64,000 nucleotides of DNA. It comes from Nematostella vectensis (lineage: Eukaryota; Cnidaria; Anthozoa; Actiniaria; Edwardsiidae). The stretch lies in NCBI RefSeq assembly GCF_932526225.1, contig NC_064037.1, positions 496,001-560,000 on the forward strand, read 5' to 3'. A program made the position numbers and the translations under genes. Of the stretch, positions 38,001 through 50,400 are shown piece after piece (position 1 is the stretch's first letter; each line of letters starts with the position of its first letter). The notes under the pieces are model-generated. The model had not been told where the DNA came from. It did no database searches and saw nothing but the letters and a program-made list of their open reading frames with translations.

Positions 38001-41000
38001 TCCTTGGATAACTTGATTAAGTAGATTCTAACATAGAGCATAGCGCTCGATAGATTGATATACCTTATTTCCGAGTATACTGTTTTATTTTTCCTAATGT
38101 TACTTTTTTGAATTTACATTCGGAAAAAAAATTATCGATTGTAACCTTTTGGAGGTTACACTCGTAAAATGAATTCCCGAATGTAACCCTGAAGCTTTTC
38201 CCGAATGTAACCTCCAGTCCGATGGTGACTTTGCTTGGGATAGTTTACGATACCAATAGTATTAAAAGTAATTTTCATTACAATTCCCTTCAGCAATGCC
38301 ACGTTAGTCTTTCGTTGCGGGCACTTGACTACTATCGCAGCGATCTGGGTTCGATTCCCGCTGATAGCTTATTTTTTTTTTCTTTATTTTTTTTTTTTAA
38401 ATATCGATACTTAATTATACTGTTCTTGGTGTGTGACATAAAAAGAAGGTATAGGGACATTTTTATGTACTCTGAGCGTCTTTGATGTGCTCATGCTTTG
38501 TTCAGGATCCTGTACATATTTTATGCACACAAGAACTAACTAGATTCCTTGGATAACTTGATTAAGTAGATTCTAACATAGAGCATAGCGCTCGATAGAT
38601 TGATATACCTTTTTTTCAAGTATACTGTTTTATTTTTCCTAATGTTACTTTATCGAATTTACATTCGGAAAAAAATTATCGATTGTAACCTTTTGGAGGT
38701 TACACTCGTAAAACGAATTCCCGAATGTAGCCCTGAAGCTTTTCCCGAATGTAACCTCCAGTCCGATGGTGACTTTGCTTGGGATAGTTTACGATACCAA
38801 TAGTATTAAAAGTAATTTTCATTACAATTCCCTTCAGCAATGCCACGTTAGTCTTTCGTTGCGGGCACTTGACTACTAACGCAGCGACCCGGGTTCGATT
38901 CCCGCTGATAGCCTATTTTTTTTTTCTTTATTTTTTTTTTTTTAAATATCGATAATTAATTATACTGTTCTTGGTGTGTCATGACATAAAAAGAAGGTAT
39001 AGGGATATTTTTATGTACTCTCAGCATCTTTGATGTGCTCATGCTTTGTTCAGGATCCTGTACATATTTTATGCACACAAGAACTAACTAGATTCCTTGG
39101 ATAACTTGATTAAGTAGATTCTAACATAGAGCATAGCGCTCGATAGATTGATATACCTTTTTTCCGAGTATACTGTTTTATTTTTCCTAATGTTACTTTT
39201 TTGAATTTACATTCGGAAAAAAAAATTATCGATTGTAACCTTTTGGAGGTTACACTCGTAAAACGAATTCCCGAATGTAACCCTGAAGCTTTTCCCGAAT
39301 GTAACCTCCAGTCCGATGGTGACTTTGCTTGGGATAGTTTACGATACCAATAGTATTAAAAGTAATTTTCATTACAATTCCCTTCAGCAATGCCACGTTA
39401 GTCTTTCGTTGCGGGCACTTGACTACTAACGCAGCGACCCGGGTTCGATTCCCGCTGATAGCCTATTTTTTTTTCTTTATTTTTTTTTTCAAATATCGAT
39501 ACTTAATTATACTGTTCTTGGTGTGTCATGACATAAAAAGAAGGTATAGGGACATTTTTATGTACTCTCAGCATCTTTGATGTGCTCATGCTTTGTTCAG
39601 GATCCTGTACATATTATATGCACACAAGAACTAACTAGATTCCTTGGATAACATGATTAAGTAGATTCTAACATAGAGCATAGCGCTCGATAGATTGATA
39701 TACCTTTTTTTCCGAGTATACTGTTTTATTTTTCCTAATGTTACTTTTTGGAATTTACATTCGGAAAAAAAATTTTCGATTGTAACCTTTTGGAGGTTAC
39801 ACTCGTAAAACAAATTCCCGAATGTAACCCTGAAGCTTTTCCCGAATGTAACCTCCAGTCCGATGGTGACTTTGCTTGGGATAGTTTACGATACCAATAG
39901 TATTAAAAGTAATTTTCATTACAATTCCCTCCAGCAATGTCACGTTAGTCTTTCGTTGCGGGCACTAGACTACTAACGCAGCGACGCGGGTTCGATTCCC
40001 GCTGATAGCCTATTTTTTTTTTCTTTATTTTTTTTTAAATATCGATACTTAATTATACTGTTCTTGGTGTGTTATGACATAAAAAGAAGGTATAGGGATA
40101 TTTTTATGTACTCTCAGCATCTTTGATGTGCTCATGCTTTGTTCAGGATCCTGTACATATTTTATGCACACAAGAACTAACTAGATTCCTTGGATAACTT
40201 GATTAAGTAGATTCTAACATAGAGCATAGCGCTCGATAGATTGATATACCTTATTTCCGAGTATACTGTTTTATTTTTCCTAATGTTACTTTTTTGAATT
40301 TACATTCGGAAAAAAAATTATCGATTGTAACCTTTTGGAGGTTACACTCGTAAAATGAATTCCCGAATGTAACCCTGAAGCTTTTCCCGAATGTAACCTC
40401 CAGTCCGATGGTTACTTTGCTTGGGATAGTTTACGTTACCAATAGTATTAAAAGTAATTTTCATTACAATTCCCTTCAGCAATGCCACGTTAGTCTTTTG
40501 TTGCGGGCACTTGACTACTAACGCAGCGACCCGGGTTCTATTCCCGCTGATAGCCTATTTTTTTTTTCTTTATTTTTCTTTCAAATATCGATACTTAATT
40601 ATACTGTTCTTGGTGTGTCATGACATAAAAAGAAGGTATAGGGATATTTTTATGTACTCTCAGCATCTTTGATGTGCTCATGCTTTGTTCAGGATCCTGT
40701 ACATATTTTATGCACACAAGAACTAACTAGATTCCTTGGATAACTTGATTAAGTAGATTCTAACATAGAGCATAGCGCTCGATAGATTGATATACCTTTT
40801 TTTCCGAGTATACTGTTTTATTTTTCCTAATGTTACTTTTTTGAATTTACATTCAAAAAAAAATTATCGATTGTAACCTTTTGGAGGTTACACTCGTAAA
40901 ACGAATTCCCGAATGTAACCCTGAAGCTTTTCCCGAATGTAACCTCCAGTCCGATGGTGACTTTGCTTGGGATAGTTTACGATACCAATAGTATTAAAAG

Positions 41001-41725
41001 TAATTTTCATGACAATTCCCTTCAGCAATGCCACGTTAGTCTTTCGTTGCGGGCACTTGACTACTAACGCAGCGACCCGGGTTCGATTCCCGCTGATAGC
41101 CTATTTTTTTTTCTTTATTTTTTTTTTTCAAATATCGATACTTAATTATACTGTTCTTGGTGTGTCATGACATAAAAAGAAGGTATAGGGACATTTTTAT
41201 GTACTCTCAGCATCTTTGATGTGCTCATGCTTTGTTCAGGATCCTGTACATATTATATGCACACAAGAACTAACTAGATTCCTTGGATAACATGATTAAG
41301 TAGATTCTAACATAGAGCATAGCGCTCGATAGATTGATATACCTTTTTTTCCGAGTATACTGTTTTATTTTTCCTAATGTTACTTTTTGGAATTTACATT
41401 CGGAAAAAAAATTATCGATTGTAACCTTTTGGAGGTTACACTCGTAAAACAAATTCCCGAATGTAACCCTGAAGCTTTTCCCGAATGTAACCTCCAGTCC
41501 GATGGTGACTTTGCTTGGGATAGTTTACGATACCAATAGTATTAAAAGTAATTTTCATTACAATTCCCTTCAGCAATGTCACGTTAGTCTTTCGTTGCGG
41601 GCACTAGACTACTAACGCTGCGACCCGGGTTCGATTCCCGCTGATAGCCTATTTTTTTTTCTTTATTTTTTTTTTTTAATATCGATACTTAATTATACTG
41701 TTCTTGGTGTGTCATGACATAAAAA

Positions 41726-44449
41726 GAAGGTATAGGGATATTTTTATGTACTCTCAGCATCTTTGATGTGCTCATGCTTTGTTCAGGATCCTGTACATAT
41801 TTTATGCACACAAGAACTAACTAGATTCCTTGGATAACTTGATTAAGTAGATTCTAACATAGAGCATAGCGCTCGATAGATTGATATACCTTTTTTCCGA
41901 GTATACTGTTTTATTTTTCCTAATATTACTTTTTTGAATTTACATTCGGAAAAAAAATTATCGATTGTAACCTTTTGGAAGTTACACTCGTAAAACGAAT
42001 TCCCGAATGTAACCCTGAAGCTTTTCCCGAATGTAACCTCCAGTCCGATGGTGACTTTGCTTGGGATAGTTTACGATACCAATAGTATTAAAAGTAATTT
42101 TCATTACAATTCCCTTCAGCAATGCCACGTTAGTCTTTCGTTGCGGGGCACTTGACTACTAACGCAGGGACTCGGGTTCGATTCCCGCTGATAGCCTGTT
42201 TTTTTTTTCTTTATTTTTTTTTTTTAATATCGATACTTATTTATACTGTTCTTGGTGTGTCATGACATAAAAAGAAGGTATAGGGATATTTTTATGTACT
42301 CTCAGCATCTTTGATGTGCTCATGCCTTGTTCAGGATCCTAACATATTTTATGCACACAAGAACTAACTAGATTCATTGGATAACTTGATTAAGTAGATT
42401 CTAACATAGAGCATAGCGCTCGATAGATTGATATACCTTTTTTTCCGAGTATACTGTTTTATTTTTCCTAATGTCACTTTTTGGAATTTACATTCGGAAA
42501 AATAATTATCGATTGTAACCTTTTGGAGGTTACACTCGTAAAACAAATTCCCGAATGTAACCCTGAAGCTTTTCCCGAATGTAACCTCCAGTCCGATGGT
42601 GACTTTGCTTGGGATAGTTTACGATACCAATAGTATTAAAAGTAATTTTCATTACAGTTCCCTTCAGCAATGCCACGTTAGTCTTTCGTTGCGGGCACTT
42701 GACTACTAAGGCAGCGGCCCGGGTTCGATTCCCGCTGATAGCCTATTTTTTTTCTTTCTTTATTTTTTTTAAATATCGATACTTAATTATACTGTTCTTG
42801 GTGTGTCATGACATAAAAAGAAGGTATAGGGACATTTTTATGTACTCTCAGCATCTTTGATGTGGTCATGCTTTGTTCAGGATCCTGTACATATTTTATG
42901 CACACAAGAACTAACTAGATTCCTTGGATAACTTGATTAAGTAGATTCTAACATAGAGCATAGCGCTCGATAGATTGATATACCTTTTTTCCGAGTATAC
43001 TGTTTTACTTTTCCTAATGTTACTTTTTTGAATTTACATTCGGAAAAAAAATTATCGATTGTAACCTTTTGGAGGTTACACTCGTAAAACAAATTCCCGA
43101 ATGTAACCCTGAAGCTTTTCCCGAATGTAACCTCCAGTCCGATGCTGACTTTGCTTGGGATAGTTTACGATACCAATAGTATTAAAAGTAATTTTCATTA
43201 CAATTCCCTTCAGCAATGCCACGTTAGTCTATCGTTGTGGGCACTTGACTACTAACGCTGCGACCCGGGTTCGATTCCCGCTTATAGCCTATTTTTTTTA
43301 CTTTCTTTTTTTTTAAATATCGATACTTAATTATACTGTTCTTGGTGTGTCATGACATAAAAGAAGGTATAGGGACATTTTTATGTACTCTCTGCATCTT
43401 TGATGTGCTCATGCTTTGTTCAGGATCCTGTACATGTTTTATGCACACAAGAACTAGATTCCTTGGATAACTTGATTAAGTAGATTCTAACATAGAGCAT
43501 AGCGCTCGATAGATTGATATACCTTTTTTTCCGAGTTTTCTGTTTTATTTTTCCTAATGTTACTTTTTTGGAATTTACATTCGGAAAAAAAATTATCGAT
43601 TGTAACCTTTTGGAGGTTACACTCGTAAAACAAATTCCCGAATGTAACCCTGAAGCTTTTCCCGAATGTAACCTCCAGTCCGATGGTGACTTTGCTTGGG
43701 ATAGTTTACGATACCAATAGTATTAAAAGTAATTTTCATTACAATTCCCTTCAGCAATGCCACGTTAGTCTATCGTTGCGGGCACTTGACTACTAACGCA
43801 GCCACCCGGGTTCGATTCCCGCTGATAGCCTATTTTTTTACTTTCTTTTTTTTTTAAATATCGATACTTAATTATACTGTTCTTGGTGTGTCATGACATA
43901 AAAAGAAGGTATAGGGATATTTTTATGTACTCTCAGCATCTTTGATGTGCTCATGCTTTGTTCAGGATCCTGTACATATTTTATGCACACAAGAACAAAC
44001 TAGATTCCTTGGATAACTTGATTAAGTAGATTCTAACATAGAGCATAGCGCTCGATAGATTGATATACCTTTTTTCCGAGTATACTGTTTTATTTTTCCT
44101 AATGTTATTTTTTGGAATTTACATTCGGAAAAAAAATTATCGATTGTAACCTTTTGGAAGTTACACTCGTAAAACGAATTCCCGAATGTAACCCTGAAGC
44201 TTTTCCCGAATGTAACCTCCAGTCCGATGGTGACTTTGCTTGGGATAGTTTACGATACCAATAGAATTAAAAGTAATTTTCATTACAATTCCCTTCAGCA
44301 ATGCCACGTTAGTCTATCGTTGCGGGCACTTGACTACTAACGCAGCGACCCGGGTTCGATTCCCGCTGATAGCCTATTTTTTTACTTTCTTTTTTTTTTT
44401 AAATATCGATACTTAATTATACTGTTCTTGGTGTGTCATGACATAAAAA
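41726..44449 (+). repeat. Array segment F: mosaic block with distant relatives
   Basis: Unit starts are 41726, 42274, 42820, 43363 and 43905. The first carries GCGGGGCACTT and GCCTGTTTTT like the partial unit near 33.4 kb. The next three match units 7648, 8195 and 8738 in order, through CATGCCTTG, ACAGTTCCC and ACTAAGGCAGCG in the first, CTATCGTTGTGG in the second, and ACTCTCTGC plus GAGTTTTCTG in the third. The unit at 43363 also lacks four bases of the AACTAACTAG stretch at about 43.45 kb. Confidence 0.75.
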
Positions 44450-47400
44450 GAAGGTATAGGGACATTTTAATGTACTCTCAGCATCTTTGATGTGCTCATG
44501 CTTTGTTCAGGATCCTGTACATATTTTATGCACACAAGAACTAACTAGATTCCTTGTATAACTTGATTAAGTAGATTCTAACATAGAGCATAGCGATCGA
44601 TAGATTGATATGCCTTTTTTTCCGAGTATACTGTTTTATTTTTCCTAATGTTACGTTTTTGAATTTACATTCGGAAAAAAAATTATCGATTGTAACCTTT
44701 TGGAGGTTACACTCGTAAAACGAATTCCCGAATGTAACCCTGAAGCTTTTCCCGAATGTAACCTCCAGTCCGATTTTGACTTTGCTTGGGATAGTTTACG
44801 ATACCAATAGTATTAAAAGTAATTTTCATTACAATTCCCTTCAGCAATGCCACGTTAGTCTTTCGTTGCGGGCACTTGACTACTAACGCAGCTACCCGGG
44901 TTCGATTCTCGCTGATAGCCTATTTTTTTTTCTTTATTTTTTTTTTAAATATCGATACTTAATTATACTGTTCTTGGTGTGTCATGACATAAAAAGAAGG
45001 TATAGGGACATTTTTATGTACTCTCAGCATCTTTGATGTGCTCATGCTTTGTTCAGGATCCTGTACATATTTTATGCACACAAGAACTAACTAGATTCCT
45101 TGGATAACTTGATTAAGTAGATTCTAACATAGAGCATAGCGCTCGATAGATTGATATACCTTTTTTTCCGAGTATACTGTTTTATTTTTCCTAATGTTAT
45201 ATTTTTGAATTTACATTCGGAAAAAAAATTATCGATTGTAACCTTTTGGAGGTTACACTCGTAAAACAAATTCCCGAATGTAACCCTGAAGCTTTTCCCG
45301 AATGTAACCTCCAGTCCGATGGTGACTTTGCTTGGGATAGTTTACGATACCAATAGAATTAAAAGTAATTTTCATTACAATTCCCTTCAGCAATGCCACG
45401 TTAGTCTATCGTTGCGGGCACTTGACTACTAACGCAGCGACCCGGGTTCGATTCCCGCTGATAGCCTATTTTTTTACTTTCTTTTTTTTTTTAAATATCG
45501 ATACTTAATTATACTGTTCTTGGTGTGTCATGACATAAAAAGAAGGTATAGGGACATTTTAATGTACTCTCAGCATCTTTGATGTGCTCATGCTTTGTTC
45601 AGGATCCTGTACATATTTTATGCACACAAGAACTAACTAGATTCCTTGTATAACTTGATTAAGTAGATTCTAACATAGAGCATAGCGATCGATAGATTGA
45701 TATACCTTTTTTTCCGAGTATACTGTTTTATTTTTCCTAATGTTACGTTTTTGAATTTACATTCGGAAAAAAAATTATCGATTGTAACCTTTTGGAGGTT
45801 ACACTCGTAAAACGAATTCCCGAATGTAACCCTGAAGCTTTTCCCGAATGTAACCTCCAGTCCGATGGTGACTTTGCTTGGGATAGTTAACGATACCAAT
45901 AGTATTAAAAGTAATTTTCATTACAATTCCCTTCAGCAATGCCACGTTAGTCTATCGTTGCGGGCACTTGACTACTAACGCAGCGACCCGGGTTCGATTC
46001 CCGCTGATAGCCTATTTTTTTACTTTCTTTTTTTTTAAATATCGATACTTAATTATACTGTTCTTGGTGTGTCATGACATAAAAAGAAGGTATAGGGACA
46101 TTTTTATGTACTCTCAGCATCTTTGATGTGCTCATGCTTTGTTCAGGATCCTGTACATATTTTATGCACACAAGAACTAACTAGATTCCTTGGATAACTT
46201 GATTAAGTAGATTCTAACATAGAGCATAGCGCTCGATAGATTGATATACCTTTTTTTTCCGAGTATACTGTTTTATTTTTCCTAATGATATTTTTTGGAA
46301 TTTACATTCGGAAAAAAAATTATCGATTGTAACCTTTTGGAGGTTACACTCGTAAAACAAATTCCCGAATGTAACCCTGAAGCTTTTCCCGAATGTAACC
46401 TCCAGTCCGATGGTGACTTTGCTTGGAATAGTTTACGATACCAATAGTATTAAAAGTAATTTTCATGACAATTCCCTTCAGCAATGCCACGTTAGTCTAT
46501 CGTTGCGGGCACTTGACTACTAACGCAGCGACCCGGGTTCGATTCTCGCTGATAGCCTATTTTTTTACTTTCTTTTTTTTTTAAATATCGATACTTAATT
46601 ATACTGTTCTTGGTGTGTCATGACATAAAAAGAAGGTATAGGGACATTTTTATGTACTCTCAGCATCTTTGATGTGCTCATGCTTTGTTCAGGATCCTGT
46701 ACATATTTTATGCACACAAGAACTAACTAGATTCCTTGGATAACTTGATTAAGTAGATTCTAACATAGAGCATAGCTCTCGATAGATTGATATACCTTTT
46801 TTTCCGAGTATACTGTTTTATTTTTCCTAATGTTATTTTTTGGAATTTACATTCGGAAAAAAAATTATCGATTGTAACCTTTTGGAGGTTACACTCGTAA
46901 AACAAATTCCCGAATGTAACCCTGAAGCTTTTCCCGAATGTAACCTCCAGTCCGATGGTGACTTTGCTTGGGATAGTTTACGATACCAATAGAATTAAAA
47001 GTAATTTTCATTACAATTCCCTTCAGCAATGCCACGTTAGTCTATCGTTGCGGGCACTTGACTACTAACGCAGCGACCCGGGTTCGATTCCCGCTGATAG
47101 CCTATTTTTTTACTTTCTTTTTTTTTTTAAATATCGATACTTAATTATACTGTTCTTGGTGTGTCATGACATAAAAAGAAGGTATAGGGACATTTTAATG
47201 TACTCTCAGCATCTTTGATGTGCTCATGCTTTGTTCAGGATCCTGTACATATTTTATGCACACAAGAACTAACTAGATTCCTTGTATAACTTGATTAAGT
47301 AGATTCTAACATAGAGCATAGCGATCGATAGATTGATATACCTTTTTTTCCGAGTATACTGTTTTATTTTTCCTAATGTTACGTTTTTGAATTTACATTC

Positions 47401-50400
47401 GGAAAAAAAATTATCGATTGTAACCTTTTGGAGGTTACACTCGTAAAACGAATTCCCGAATGTAACCCTGAAGCTTTTCCCGAATGTAACCTCCAGTCCG
47501 ATGGTGACTTTGCTTGGAATAGTTTACGATACCAATAGTATTAAAAGTAATTTTCATTACAATTCCCTTCAGCAATGCCACGTTAGTCTATCGTTGCGGG
47601 CACTTGACTACTAACGCAGCGACCCGGGTTCGATTCCCGCTGATAGCCTATTTTTTTACTTTCTTTTTTTTTTTAATATCGATACTTAATTATACTGTTC
47701 TTGGTGTGTCATGACATAAAAAGAAGGTGTAGGGATATTTTTATGTACTCTCAGCATCTTTGATGTGCTCATGCTTTGTTCAGGATCCTGTACATATTTT
47801 ATGCACACAAGAACTAACTAGATTCCTTGGATAACTTGATTAAGTAGATTCTAACATAGAGCATAGCGCTCGATAGATTGATATACCTTTTTTCCGAGTA
47901 TACTGTTTTATTTTTCCTAATGTTACTTTTTTGAATTTACATTCGGAAAAAAAATTATCGATTGTAACCTTTTGGAGGTTACACTCGTAAAACGAATTCC
48001 CGAATGTAACCCTGAAGCTTTTCCCGAATGTAACCTCCAGTCCGATGGTGACTTTGCTTGGGATAGTTTACGATACAAATAGTATTAAAAGTAATTTTCA
48101 TTACAATTCCCTTCAGCAATGCCACGTTAGTCTTTCGTTGCGGGCACTTGACTACTAACGCAGCTACCCGGGTTCGATTCCCGCTGATAGCCTATTTTTT
48201 TTTCTTTATTTTTTTTTAAATATCGATACTTAATTATACTGTTCTTGGTGTGTCATGACATAAAAAGAAGGTATAGGGACATTTTTATGTACTCTCAGCA
48301 TCTTTGATGTGCTCATGCTTTGTTCAGGATCCTGTACATATTTTATGCACACAAGAACTAACTAGATTCCTTGGATAACTTGATTAAGTAGATTCTAACA
48401 TAGAGCATAGCGCTCGATAGATTGATATACCTTTTTTTCCGAGTATACTGTTTTATTTTTCCTAATGTTATATTTTTGAATTTACATTCGGAAAAAAAAT
48501 TATCGATTGTAACCTTTTGGAGGTTACACTCGTAAAACAAATTCCCGAATGTAACCCTGAAGCTTTTCCCGAATGTAACCTCCAGTCCGATGGTGACTTT
48601 GCTTGGGATAGTTTACGATACCAATAGAATTAAAAGTAATTTTCATTACAATTCCCTTCAGCAATGCCACGTTAGTCTATCGTTGCGGGCACTTGACTAC
48701 TAACGCAGCGACCCGGGTTCGATTCCCGCTGATAGCCTATTTTTTTACTTTCTTTTTTTTTTTTAAATATCGATACTTAATTATACTGTTCTTGGTGTGT
48801 CATGACATAAAAAGAAGGTATAGGGACATTTTAATGTACTCTCAGCATCTTTGATGTGCTCATGCTTTGTTCAGGATCCTGTACATATTTTATGCACACA
48901 AGAACTAACTAGATTCCTTGTATAACTTGATTAAGTAGATTCTAACATAGAGCATAGCGATCGATAGATTGATATACCTTTTTTTCCGAGTATACTGTTT
49001 TATTTTTCCTAATGTTACGTTTTTGAATTTACATTCGGAAAAAAAATTATCGATTGTAACCTTTTGGAGGTTACACTCGTAAAACGAATTCCCGAATGTA
49101 ACCCTGAAGCTTTTCCCGAATGTAACCTCCAGTCCGATGGTGACTTTGCTTGGAATAGTTTACGATACCAATAGTATTAAAAGTAATTTTCATTACAATT
49201 CCCTTCAGCAATGCCACGTTAGTCTATCGTTGCGGGCACTTGACTACTAACGCAGCGACCCGGGTTCGATTCCCGCTGATAGCCTATTTTTTTACTTTCT
49301 TTTTTTTTAAAAATATCGATACTTAATTATACTGTTCTTGGTGTGTCATGACATAAAAAGAAGGTATAGGGACATTTTAATGTACTCTCAGCATCTTTGA
49401 TGTGCTCATGCTTTGTTCAGGATCCTGTACATATTTTATGCACACAAGAACTAACTAGATTCCTTGTATAACTTGATTAAGTAGATTCTAACATAGAGCA
49501 TAGCGATCGATAGATTGATATACCTTTTTTTCCGAGTATACTGTTTTAATTTTCCTAATGTTACTTTTTGGAATTTACATTCGGAAAAAAAATTATCGAT
49601 TGTAACCTTTTGGAGGTTACACTCGTAAAACAAATTCCCGAATGTAACCCTGAAGCTTTTCCCGAATGTAACCTCCAGTCCGATGGTGACTTTGCTTGGG
49701 ATAGTTTACGGTACCCATAGTATTAAAAGTAATTTTCATTACAATTCCCTTCAGCAATGCCACGTTAGTCTTTCGTTGCGGGCACTTGACTACTAACGCA
49801 GCGACCCGGGTTCGATTCCCGCTGATAGCCTATTTTTTTTTCTTTATTTTTTTTTTCAAATATCGATACTAAATTATACTGTTCTTGGTGTGTCATGACA
49901 TAAAAAGAAGGTATAGGGACATTTTTATGTACTCTCAGCATCTTTGATGTGCTCATGCTTTGTTCAGGATCCTGTACATATTTTATGCACACAAGAACTA
50001 ACTAGATTCCTTGGATAACTTGATTAAGTAGATTCTAACATAGAGCATAGCGCTCGATAGATTGATATACCTTTTTTCCGAGTATACTGTGTTATTTTTC
50101 CTAATGTTACTTTTTTGAATTTACATTCGGAAAAAAAATTATAGATTGTAACCTTTTGGAGGTTACACTCGTAAAACGAATTCCCGAATGTAACCCTGAA
50201 GCTTTTCCCGAATGTAACCTCCAGTCCGATGGTGACTTTGCTTGGGATAGTTTACGATACCAATAGTATTAAAAGTAATTTTCATTACAATTCCCTTCAG
50301 CAATGCCACGTTAGTCTTTCGTTGCGGGCACTTGACTACTAACGCAGCTACCCGGGTTCGATTCCCGCTGATAGCCTATTTTTTTTTCTTTATTTTTTTT

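Larger units (their letters stand above)
29495..41725 (+). repeat. Array segment E: nested 5-, 4- and 3-unit versions of one higher-order repeat
   Basis: Unit starts are 29495, 30041, 30587, 31135, 31681, 32227, 32773, then (after the partial unit) 33530, 34077, 34623, 35168, 35714, 36260, 36807, 37354, 37900, 38445, 38993, 39540, 40086, 40632 and 41179. The full order runs a (GACGCGGG tRNA-like variant), b (CCTTATTTCC), c (ACATTCAAAAAA), d (TGTGACAT plus AGCGTCTTTG), e (preceded by GATAATTAATT). Units 34623-36807 are abcde, 37354-38993 are abde, and 39540-40632 are abc. Whole-unit loss or unequal exchange explains the shorter versions. The final unit, at 41179, resembles a but reads GCTGCGACCCGGG. 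Confidence 0.8.
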
